Part shown: positions 36,178 through 45,188 of the stretch, piece by piece
Position numbering within the stretch: position 1 is the first letter of the stretch
Layout of the letters: every line of letters starts with the position of its first letter
DNA from: Caprimulgus europaeus
Taxonomy: Eukaryota; Chordata; Aves; Caprimulgiformes; Caprimulgidae
DNA length: 64,000 nt
Reading direction: 5' to 3'
Assembly (NCBI GenBank): GCA_907165065.1
Contig: OU015523.1
Span: forward strand, 15,437,834 to 15,501,833
Translations under genes and position numbers: made by a program
Notes under the pieces: model-generated
What the model saw: the letters and a program-made list of their open reading frames with translations, nothing else
Databases searched by the model: none
Told to the model about the DNA's origin: nothing

Positions 36178-36480
36178 ACAGTCCAGGAGGTTCCTCCAGT
36201 GCACTGATGATAACTACTTGATGCAAATGGTGGATGAACCAACTAGGAGAGGAGCACTGCTGGATCTTGTACTCACTAATATGGAGGATCTGGTTGAAGT
36301 GGTGACAGCTGAGGGCAGCCTTGGCTGCAGCAACCATGAGATGGTGGAGTTCAGGATCTTGTGTGGTAGGAACAGAATACCAAGAAGGATCATGACCCTG
36401 TCCTTGGTTATGACATTTACTTGTAACAACAATAATATGCGGTCATGTAGGAGAGAGGCCCTAGAAAATTTAATTTAAAA
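36178..36480 (+). mobile_element. CR1 LINE ORF2 endonuclease fragment
   Basis: The plus-strand translation from about 36190 reads as the C-terminal part of the CR1 apurinic-type endonuclease domain. The first residues (FLQCTDDNYLMQMV) are encoded just upstream of the ATG at 36218. Then come DEPTRRGALLDLVLTNMEDL and GSLGCSNHEMVEFRIL, which correspond to the conserved 'P-T-R-G-G-A-L-L-D-L-x-L-T-N' and 'G-S-L-G-C-S-D-H-E-M-V-E-F' blocks. In CR1 this enzyme nicks target DNA for target-primed reverse transcription. The frame stops at 36478. The Asp of the S-D-H block reads Asn here, a change at the catalytic Asp-His pair. Non-functional relic. Confidence 0.88.
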
Positions 36481-38185
36481 TACATCTAAGTCTCTACAAC
36501 AGGTCTCTGAAATATTTCACAGGCACCATATTACCTTGCACAGACAGCTGGAATTACAGGGACCCTGCAGGGAGGAAAAGTTCAAATAGAGAGGAAAGGT
36601 ATAAACATTATTACAAATGCAGGGATTTCAGGCAAACACACTGTATTTGCAGACAAGGTGCTCTCAGGATCAGTTCTATCTTAACTACAGCAGACCCCAA
36701 CTGGGCTTCTGAAAATTAATATGGTTTGGAGGAGGTTTTCTTAAGTTCAGAGCTAAGGAAAGCTGGCAGGTGCTAAGGAGCACTCAAGTCAGACACAGAC
36801 ATCTGCTAGGGATGTCAGTAATAGAGAGATAACTGTTACCTGCGAGCAGAGCATAGGACAGAAACTTCAGCTGAAGCAAAGCTGGAAATCATTACAACTG
36901 CAGAAATAAATTCTGAAAAATAACAGGACTTTCAACACAGAATTTCAATAAAATTAGGCTGTGGGCCAAGACTAAAAGCAATCACGTGTGTACACATCCC
37001 TGCAGAAGCTTCTGAGCAATAACAGGTAAACGAGAACGCTGGATAATGGAAGAAAACCTTGTGATAAAAAGGACTAATGGAATGACAAAGATCAATGGAA
37101 GAATATAATCTTTGGTTTCAACTGTACATGAAGGACATACTAGGCTTTGGAGGTGAGGGTGCTGCACCCTCACAGAACCCAGTGAAGCAATGTTTTGAGA
37201 TGTTCATAAAGTAAGCTCCAAAAGCCCCAAATATAAGAATATCAGTATACTAGCAAGGTTACATCATCATCCTCTTGATCAAGAAGACAGAGAAATACTA
37301 AATGTATAATGTTGATGAACATCAAAGCAGTAATCAGTCTAATAAAGCAGAAAAAAGTGGATGACTTTGGTTATCTGCTTACAAAAATGAGTCAGGTGTC
37401 ATGTTGGGTGACAGTTTAGAGAAATAATTTCTTGATGTGTTAAATAAATTATCACTGAGAACAGCTGACTCCAGAGCTCACAGAGACAGGAGACTATTTT
37501 CAGTGCAATTTAACATAAAAGACAAAAGTCCTTTTGCAAAACAACTGTTGTTGATGCACTGAAAACCAATGACCACTTCTCCAAACAGGCTCATCGTCCT
37601 TCAGAAATTCCACACACGACAAAATAAAAGCAAACAAAAAGCCCTAAAAACACAGAAGCAAGGTACTAAATTTTTGAAATGGGACTGTAAAACTAATGAA
37701 GAAACTGGTTGAAAAAAGAAGTAACATCAGAGGTGATAAGGATGAGATCCCCATACTAATGCAGAAAGATAATGGGGGGGAGTCAGTCAGAAAAGCATTT
37801 CCAAATGAGAAAGGTAAACATGAATCTAGGAGGTGAAGTGAGGAAACCCTTAAAACAGTTAAATGGACAGGCTGAAGAAGTTATTTGAGCTATATAGGTA
37901 TCCCATCAGTAAAAAGAAATCCAGTCTCAGTGAAGACCAATTCAGAGAAACATAAGGAAAATACAAAATTGTCTTAGCTTCCCTTTGAAATACCTCCTAC
38001 TTATTCTTTATTACAATGGCTTTGTGTAAGATGTTTGGGGGAATAGCAAGATCACCATCATGCTGCTGCTACTCAGTGGTTCCCTGCACATGTACATGGT
38101 GAGAGACGCTGAGCTGAGAGAAGTTATTCTTATTTTCACTTAGGAGAATATGATATAGACAGGAATATTTCAAAAACATCACTCA
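36481..38185 (+). mobile_element. Possible decayed interior of the same CR1 copy (unresolved)
   Basis: This 1.7 kb sits between a CR1 endonuclease fragment and a CR1 3' end in the same orientation. The spacing is close to what the reverse transcriptase region of one element would occupy. However, I cannot match any RT motif in it, and no frame stays open beyond about 60 codons. Either it is the mutated interior of one roughly 2.3-kb ancient copy, or unrelated DNA separates two insertions. Called from context only. Confidence 0.3.
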
Positions 38186-38520
38186 AGAAGAACAGCTGGC
38201 AAAAATGCATTTGTTTAATCTAGAAAAGGGAAGACTACAGAACTAACAGTCCTTGAATACGTAGAAACTTCTTACAAAGAGGACAGTCTGTGTGTCTTCA
38301 GCAGTCAAGAGGAAGGAAAAAAAAAGAAATCAGCCCAGCATGCAAAACAAAAGATTTAATTTGGAAATTAGGAAAGAGTTTTCAGTTCTTAGGACAGCAG
38401 AGCATTACAGCATGCTACCTAGGCAGATGGCTGAGTCTCTTTCATTGGAAGTTTCTAGAAATAAGGTAAATATTTAGAGTAGTTAAGTCCCTTTCATCCC
38501 TGCATTTTATGATCTTTATG
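38186..38520 (+). mobile_element. CR1 LINE ORF2 C-terminus and 3' end
   Basis: Block order: TTTAATCTAGAAAAGGGAAG (compare 'F-S-L-E-K-R-R'), ACTTCTTACAAAGAGGACAG, a TTTAATTTGGAAATTAGGAA block (compare 'F-R-L-D-I-R-K'), GGACAGCAGAGCATTACAGC, TTTCATTGGAAGTTTCTAGA, and CCCTTTCATCCCTGCATTTT followed by ATGATCTTTATG as a worn tail. This order is that of the last roughly 330 bp of CR1 in birds, turtles and crocodiles. Several indels break the reading frame. The copy is old. Confidence 0.75.
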
Positions 38521-38740
38521 TGATATTGGGAGAGATGTTATCACACGTCTGCTGGGGCAAGGTCTCCATTTCACTGACATGAATACACTAGAGCCCCAAA
38601 AATTCCATTGGGTTAGCAGAGGACACCTTAGGTCCAGTAATCAAAAGACCTGTGACTACACCAAGATTCAGATTATGCAGACAGATTTTTGAAAGCTGTT
38701 GTTACAGAAAATCAAATTTTAAAAGGAACAAACAAATAAA
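38521..38740. other. No gene recognised
   Basis: Unique-looking sequence between the CR1 end and the dispersed unit at 38781. Confidence 0.5.
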
Positions 38741-38780
38741 GGATTGGATTAGCCAAGGGGGATGCAGGCCAAGATTGAAA

Positions 38781-38827
38781 GGCACTTGGACCTGGGTGTA
38801 GGGAGCCCAAGGCTGGGACAGCAGACC
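38781..38827 (+). repeat. Dispersed ~46-bp unit, copy 1
   Basis: GGCACTTGGACCTGGGTGTA followed by GGGAGCCCAAGGCTGGGACA and GCAG aligns with the stretch at 41723-41769, with about 10 differences and one short gap. Upstream the two share only scattered similarity. It resembles a 'gcagagctggggttgggagcccagggctgg' repeat I have seen in turtle and bird sequence; the family is unknown to me. Confidence 0.55.
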
Positions 38828-39285
38828 ATGATAGATAAGTCTTCAGGCTGAACATGCTGCATTTCCTTGTTTCACAAGGAAACAACAAACAAAAACCCTA
38901 TGGACTCCATGGGTAAGGCAGAGGCATTTCAAACCCTCTATGGAAAGATAACAATTTGTTGCTATAAAAGGTATAGATTAATCAAGAGTCCATACAAAGC
39001 AAAGAAAGTCTCCTCAAATATCATCATGAAATCTCACTGAAAAGTCATCATAATAATTTCTTTATAAAAAAAGAAGTAAAAAAGAATTTTAAAAACCTTA
39101 GGAGTGAAGCCGTAAGAGCAATGTTCAGAACTAAACTCACACTATTAAATTCTTTACAGCTGTCTGATATATTCCAGACAGATAGTATAGGAGGGAAATA
39201 GGGGATATGGATGCCTTTAGCCATGATGCACAGGATAAAGGGAAGAAGCAAGGAGAAAGCTCACTTTCTAAATGCAAGCAGAACC
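38828..39285. other. No gene recognised
   Basis: Unique-looking AT-rich sequence. Confidence 0.5.
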
Positions 39286-39289
39286 GATA

Positions 39290-39620
39290 AATCACAGCCT
39301 AGCTGGCATGGCAAACACCAGTCCCTCTGGCAGCTTTGTAATTACTCCCTAAATGTGGTCTCAACCCTCTTGATGTGGAGATAAATAACTTTATGTGCAA
39401 AGCAATTAAAGCCTCGGGCAACACTGCCGGCAAAGCTTGGTCACTGTATGTCACTATCCATTTGCCAGAGAGGTGTACAAGTGGTACTGAGTTTATTAAA
39501 CCAGAGCACTGGCTTTCACACATCAGCCTGCCAGAGGCCTTCTTTGGATGGCCCTCAAACAATTGTTTCTACTCTCCAAAGCAATGAAACACCAGGTTCA
39601 AGGGTTGAACCTGAAGTGAG
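39290..39620. promoter_or_regulatory. Candidate conserved non-coding element with hairpin
   Basis: Non-repetitive stretch with CAGCTTTGTAATTACTCCCT, GGAGATAAATAACTTTATG and GCAATTAAAGCCTCGGGC blocks, and open frames on both strands (39299-39562 minus, 39375-39587 plus) that look incidental. Its right end holds a perfect 9-bp stem, CAGGTTCAA (39593-39601), a GGG loop, and TTGAACCTG (39605-39613). The same bases can be read as an inverted pair of AGGTTCA nuclear-receptor half-sites. Constraint is inferred from texture. Confidence 0.35.
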
Positions 39621-40560
39621 TTGAGAGACCCTTTGAGCAGTGTGCTAGGCGTTTTGCTCCTATCTGCTCTCCCAGAAGAAAGCAGTTTTCTGCATCGTAA
39701 GTCTGATACCTACAGGGGAACTTCTGAAGGAATTATCAATCATCAGGATTAGATTCCTCCTCTTCTTCAAAGAGAGATCATGCTCAGGTGAAACAAGAGC
39801 TATTGCTGGGATGGTAACAAATCACTCTGAAGCACAGCCCTGCTTGCTGCATTCCTTTTTCCTTTATACATGTGCATTTCTCTGTTCTTTTCCAGAATGG
39901 TCATATTTTCTCTACAACTTCTGTCTATCCAAAGTAGCACATGCCTCCAGGCACACCTGCTGCCTACTTGCACTGACAGCTCTGGGAAGCAAACTTAGGA
40001 AAGTCCTCCTGCAGTTACATATGGCTGGGCAAAACGGCACTTTAGTGTGATATCGGTATCCTATCCTTCTCTAAGGAGCTGCTACCCTACTCAGCTCAGA
40101 ATTACTGTATCCTGCAGCATCCATAAAAAAAAATAATCCTAGAGAAATCCTAGAGAAAGCACCATGCAAGGTACAAGCTAGAACATTAGACATGCTGTGA
40201 CTACCTTGCAGAACCCCAAAGCAGCTGTCCTACGCCAGGCAAATCAGCAGGTGTGGATTCCACTAGCCTGCAATGAAGACACAGACTTGCTGTATCTGTC
40301 ACAGCAAATGAAGCCATCTTCCTGCCTGACTCCCAACATAAGGCACCAGAGTGGAGTGACACTGGCATTGCCGGACCACTCTCTAACCCTCTCGGACTGT
40401 ACAGCTCCAAGTTATATGAAAAAGCAGGTTAGCTTCTGATTTCAAGAAAAAGGAACAAACCCCAGATATTTCAAGTTTTGAAAAACTGATTTTTTTAAAA
40501 AAAAATATTATTATTATTTTTCTGGCTTCAAACCACCACCAAAAAAAAAAATCAACACAA
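39621..40560. other. No gene recognised
   Basis: Includes a 12-bp tandem duplication (AATCCTAGAGAA-type, about 40136-40158) and an A/T-rich run at 40490-40520. Frames up to 80 codons on both strands are unconvincing. Confidence 0.5.
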
Positions 40561-40706
40561 CAGCCATTTCATTTCACATTCTTTCTGGCAAACAGATTTA
40601 TTTGTTTTTTAACCCAGTTTGTTTAAGACATAACTTGAAACAGTATAGGTATTTTGATAAAAAACAATGTTCCTTTAAAGCCAGCACTAATTAATAATCA
40701 AAACTG

Positions 40707-40722
40707 CTACTAGGGGGCACTG
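40707..40722 (+). promoter_or_regulatory. CTCF-type core site
   Basis: CTACTAGGGGGCACTG matches the vertebrate CTCF core (CCACCAGGGGGCGCTG) at 13 of 16 positions, including the full AGGGGGC block. The mismatches are at positions that vary in real sites. It lies in gene-free sequence and points on the plus strand. If bound, it would mark a loop anchor or insulator. Confidence 0.5.
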
Positions 40723-41265
40723 TGACATTCAAAGGAGGCACAACTCTGCTACTCACTACTTCTTACTGTGTCCATGCAATGTTTCACAATACCTTGGGTA
40801 CAAATACAGCTAAATTCCAGTTTGGCTCAGTTCACTCTTTCTAGTTAAGAAATTCACCACAAACTTTAAAACATGTACAATGCATTTTTCCCCCCCCTTC
40901 CTTAGCACAAATCTATTCAACAAATACTGGCTCCTCCTTCAGAGGTGACTCTTTCAACAATCAGAGGAAGTGAAAGTTGTTTGCAAACCAGTTTGAGATC
41001 CTTCAGGACAGTCACGACAATGGAAAGTAAGGGTTAAGAATGATACTAGCAATCATAATAATGATAATGAATATTTCTCTTCCCACTGCAATGAACCCAT
41101 CTGGAAGGCCTCAGTGTGAGGCTTCAGAAGTATCCAAAACTGTGATTAGAGAGAAATTCATTTCGGCAGGAAGGTGGAAGCTCAGAATGCCAAAGAAAGA
41201 AAAAAGGAAGAGAAAAATCCTTTCTAGTTTTGGCCAACAGACCTAATCGGAAATTCTTTTGAAAT
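40723..41265. other. No gene recognised
   Basis: Unique-looking sequence with a C-run near 40891. A 68-codon frame at 41040-41246 is not recognisable. Confidence 0.5.
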
Positions 41266-41269
41266 GTTA

Positions 41270-41420
41270 TTCTCTGGAAGAGAGCTCAGTTAGCAATATT
41301 CTGCAAATGCTCAGCCCACTTCATCCATCTGCCAAGCTGAGAATGAATATTCATAGCAAGTTATTTTAATCATTGTGTTTTTCTTGATGTGACATAATTC
41401 TATATAATTTTTCCCCCCGG
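41270..41420. promoter_or_regulatory. Candidate conserved element with POU-type palindrome
   Basis: The perfect palindrome ATGAATATTCAT (41343-41354) is similar in form to the dimeric POU-factor sites (MORE-type ATGCATATGCAT). It lies in an AT-rich non-repetitive block with GCAAGTTATTTTAATCATTG and GTGACATAATTC. No open frame or recognised repeat. Confidence 0.35.
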
Positions 41421-41722
41421 AAAAAAATTCCTCTTTTTATGCTGTCAAGTCAGAAAGTTTTTTCTCCATCTGCAAGAAAAAAGGGACATTGGGTGGCTCA
41501 CGCATGGGTTGTAGCAACAGCCTCATCAACGCTTCTCAAATCCCAGCATCAACAACCTAGCTAATGTCACCAGAGAAAACAGCATGTGCTGGCTTTTACC
41601 CAGCCTCTTGAACACAGGAGACTAAAATCTCACACAGGGGATGATCAAGGTCAGAGTGCCAGACTAATGCAGGCTAAGAATGGGATACATGGACAACTTG
41701 TACCTGGGGGAGCAAGGGAGGC

Positions 41723-41770
41723 TGCACTGGCAGAGCTGGGTTTGGGAGCTCAGGGCTGGGAGAGCATAGC
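41723..41770 (+). repeat. Dispersed ~46-bp unit, copy 2
   Basis: GCACTGGCAGAGCTGGGTTT followed by GGGAGCTCAGGGCTGGGAGA and GCAT aligns to the stretch at 38781-38827. The two copies are 2.9 kb apart in the same orientation. Confidence 0.55.
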
Positions 41771-44700
41771 TGCTGCAGTTTGATGATGAAGGGAACAGGC
41801 AAAGCGAACATGTCCAGTGGATGCTGCTTGTAGCCACACACCTTCATAAGCACATACTACATAAAAATGCTTTTACAGTTTTTGAGAGGTTCTTAAAATA
41901 GTTCTTGTTCAACACTTAGCAAAAGTCACCTTTTTGACAAAATTGTCCAAGTAGAGACAGATTATAAATACTTTAAAGGCCACAGAAGTACCTTGGGAAC
42001 AAATGGGATCTTTTCCTGGTTCTAACTGGTGCTCTCAGTTCCCAGTACATCACCATGACATTTTGCCATAGTTGAAAATCCTGAGAAAAAAATGTTCCTG
42101 CAATAATCAAGAGTCTAAAATATTCAGTACTTAACTGATGCAAGCATTTCCCATGTGCCATACATTAACTGCTGGGCCAGGCAAGCTGGGTCACAGAGCT
42201 CTGCTTCGTGGAAAGAAGGAAGGCACAACCAGGTTTTCTTCAAAGCCAGGCATATGTTTTACAGATTGCTCCTTTGTCTTCTGGGTTGTTGCACCTTGGT
42301 GGCCATACTGCTCCTTGTTCTCTGGTACACCACACTGCAGTGGCCTCCCTGCTCCCAAGGAGTTTGTGCCCAATGACTAGTTTGCTACCTCCTGCCCCAG
42401 AACACCCCAGAGACCCATGGGGTGGCCCCTGAAGTGCTGAGCCCAGCTGATTCCTAGGTAGGATCAACATGAGGAGCAGCTTATTAGAAGGACATCTGTG
42501 GCTTGTTCTCAGTTGCTACTCAAGAGCAATCCACTTCCTTTGATACAGTTCTTTGCACAGTACAAAGGGGAGGCAGTGAGTGCCATACAAAGGTGGGTTA
42601 CAAGAAGCTAAATAAGTGGAGACTTCTTTCTTGCCACTGCTGCTTCATGTTCCCTAGGCAGATCTGCATCTAGCTAAGAACATTGCAGTCAGTTCAAATC
42701 ACTTCTAGTCAGTGTAGCAATGCAAGGCCTTTAGTTCAGGAAAAAAAAGAGGAAGAGGAGGAAGGAAAAACAGCAGGTAAGAAAGGGAGAGAAAGTGATC
42801 TGCATTTAGGTTTAATTAACTAGTGGATGGGTTCTGAAAGACAGTAATATACACCAGTGACAGGCCCACACAAGCATCCAGAAATCCTAATTGCATCCTG
42901 TTGCCTGACTGCTGCTGCTTCTCTTGCTTTCCTGGCATTCTGGCTCCCCTCTTTGGCCATGGTCTGCCAAGCACTTTGCAGAAAAACAGTGTTCTCCTCT
43001 TCCAGTACTGGAGGCTGCTCCTAGAAAATGCCAGATACCTGTAATGCTATTTATGGCTGGCAAGGGTAGAAAGAGTTTGAAGTCCAGTTGTGACACTTGG
43101 CATTTGTCTGTTTTCATGCAGAGACTGGTAAACAAGAGTTCACTTCCATACTGGTAGATGGCATGCCAGAGAGAGCACAGAAACAAATTCACTGGGACAG
43201 ATCCATCACCCTTATAAACAGGCATAGCTTCACTGATGCCTCATGGAGCTCACAGGAGCTTTGCTGATCAGCATCAGCTTTAAATCTGACCTACCAGCAA
43301 CACAAAGTGACTTGTCTGGCTTAAGAGAAGATCTGTCTCAGTAGACAGGTGACAACCGAGCCATTTCAGAACAACCCTATAGATGGCAGTAGAGAAAACC
43401 TCAGCAGGGTTCTACAGAAATTTAGTAGGCACTCTACACAATGGCTTTCTAAAAATACAGAACTGAAAAAGAAAGAGATTCTTCTATGATGGCTCAAATT
43501 CTCTATTAAATACTAAGCAAGATTCCATAAAAGCTCGCTGAAAGTTAGCAATTTGCATTAGGGAAATCTTTAATGATGGAAGGTCATTACCAGCTGAAGG
43601 CCCAGCAATGAGTTTCTGGCTCCCAATCCAAATCCTGGTGGACAATGTCTGTATGTACAGCTGAGCAACTAACTCACGCCAGATAAGACAGCCAACAAAT
43701 TCAGCTTCTGTCCATGACCAGAGGGCCATTGATTTGAATTTGGTTTTGTTTATTTTTGTTTCCCAATTATGTTTGTTAAACTGTTTGCATTTTTTCATAA
43801 ATGGCTTCAACACACACTCTATATTCCAAATTCAAATGGTACTGCTTAACTGCAATTGGTCAGATAAGTAATATTCTTACTGCCTGAGCACTGAAACTGC
43901 TTCTGGAGTGCTATGATAGCTTGCAGTGTATAAAATAGCTCAGGAAAGTACATACAACATGTCTGAATGTCCCTAAGATTTTCTAGTGAGACCAAGAGAG
44001 AAAATGTGTGTACATGTGAGTCCTCTAGGAAGAAAAATGGGATAAAGGCAACATCAGGGCTATCATCTTATCCCTGACATCACATTTTAAGTTGTGCTTC
44101 TCTACTATCTTCCTAGTGCTTTGGTCTTTTTAGTCTAAATGCTAACTCTTTGAAATTCATGACAAATACCTCCCAGCCAGTTCCCTATTCTGATTCCAAA
44201 GACCATAATATCTGATACTCTCAGCACAGTCTGGCAAGAGAGCACTTTTGGAAGGGGTGAATGCCTTTTATATGTAATATTTTTTATTAACTTTTGCAGT
44301 TCCAAACACGTTGTGAAGAATTTTGTCAAAAGTTTCTCAAATAAAGTGGTTTTGGTTTACAAAAAACAAAGCAAGCCAAGCAAAAAAACCACTACCATGT
44401 AACAGTAGAAATAATTAGCAGGAAATGTGAATCAATTTCATTGTCACTTTTACCAGGCATCACTTACATGTTTAATTTTAGTCAGGTAAGAACATGTACC
44501 AGTTTGTGTTCCATTTTAAAAGCTGAAATATTTTGAGTCATTTAGCAGTTGAGATGATAAAGAAGAAATGCAATGTTTCAGAATCTCTGAAATGAAACAT
44601 CTCTATGATGTCAAAAGAAAACCTTTCCATATGCCTAAATATTTCTTTCATAAAAAATATAGGGATTTCATATTTTTTCCCATCTGCTTTTGGGAAAAAA

Positions 44701-45168
44701 AAAAAGAAAATGTTTATAAGTCTTAACACTTCCAAGTGGGATGAAACTCTGTTTTGACAAACTCCTGAAAACAGGCCTATAAATGTAGTTCAGACATTCT
44801 CTCCTGTTGTGGCAATTACTGACAAGACAACTTCAAAGAATCTGTCTCAGAAACATGTGTATAATCTACTCCATCAAAGCACATTCCTCGTTAAGGTGCC
44901 ACTGTATTGCTTGATACACAATGTCTAAGCGGCCAGAGGACCAAGGGAGTCACACCTTAATAATGTAATATACAAACCATTGTCCTGAAATTATTTAGAA
45001 ACTCCACAACCACATCATGAAGGGCAACAGCATAACCATTTTGCCTCAAGTAAATGGAATGAAAAGATTTCATAGAAAATATTTCTAAATTACTTTGTTG
45101 GTTGGTTGCCTAAATTTTGGATTCTCTGAACAGGGACATCCAAGATCCAAGGCGCAGAAAGACACATT
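41771..45168. other. No gene recognised
   Basis: The stretch 42138-42470 is somewhat GC-richer and carries five mutually overlapping short frames on both strands, a sign of composition rather than coding. The 112-codon minus frame (42887-43225) and the 109-codon minus frame (43484-43813) show no domain I can recognise. No repeat family identified. Confidence 0.45.
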
Positions 45169-45169
45169 C

Positions 45170-45188
45170 TCCTGGGAGTTGTAGTTTA
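45170..45188 (-). promoter_or_regulatory. ZNF143/SBS-like core (minus strand)
   Basis: CTGGGAGTTGTAGTT on plus is AACTACAACTCCCAG on minus, an exact match to the ACTACAAYTCCCAG core bound by ZNF143. No promoter or CpG island is visible nearby. It could also be the fossil of a repeat carrying the motif. Confidence 0.45.

Noticed and set aside
42138..42470. Cluster of five overlapping short frames
   Set aside because: Mutually overlapping frames on both strands show low stop density, not coding.
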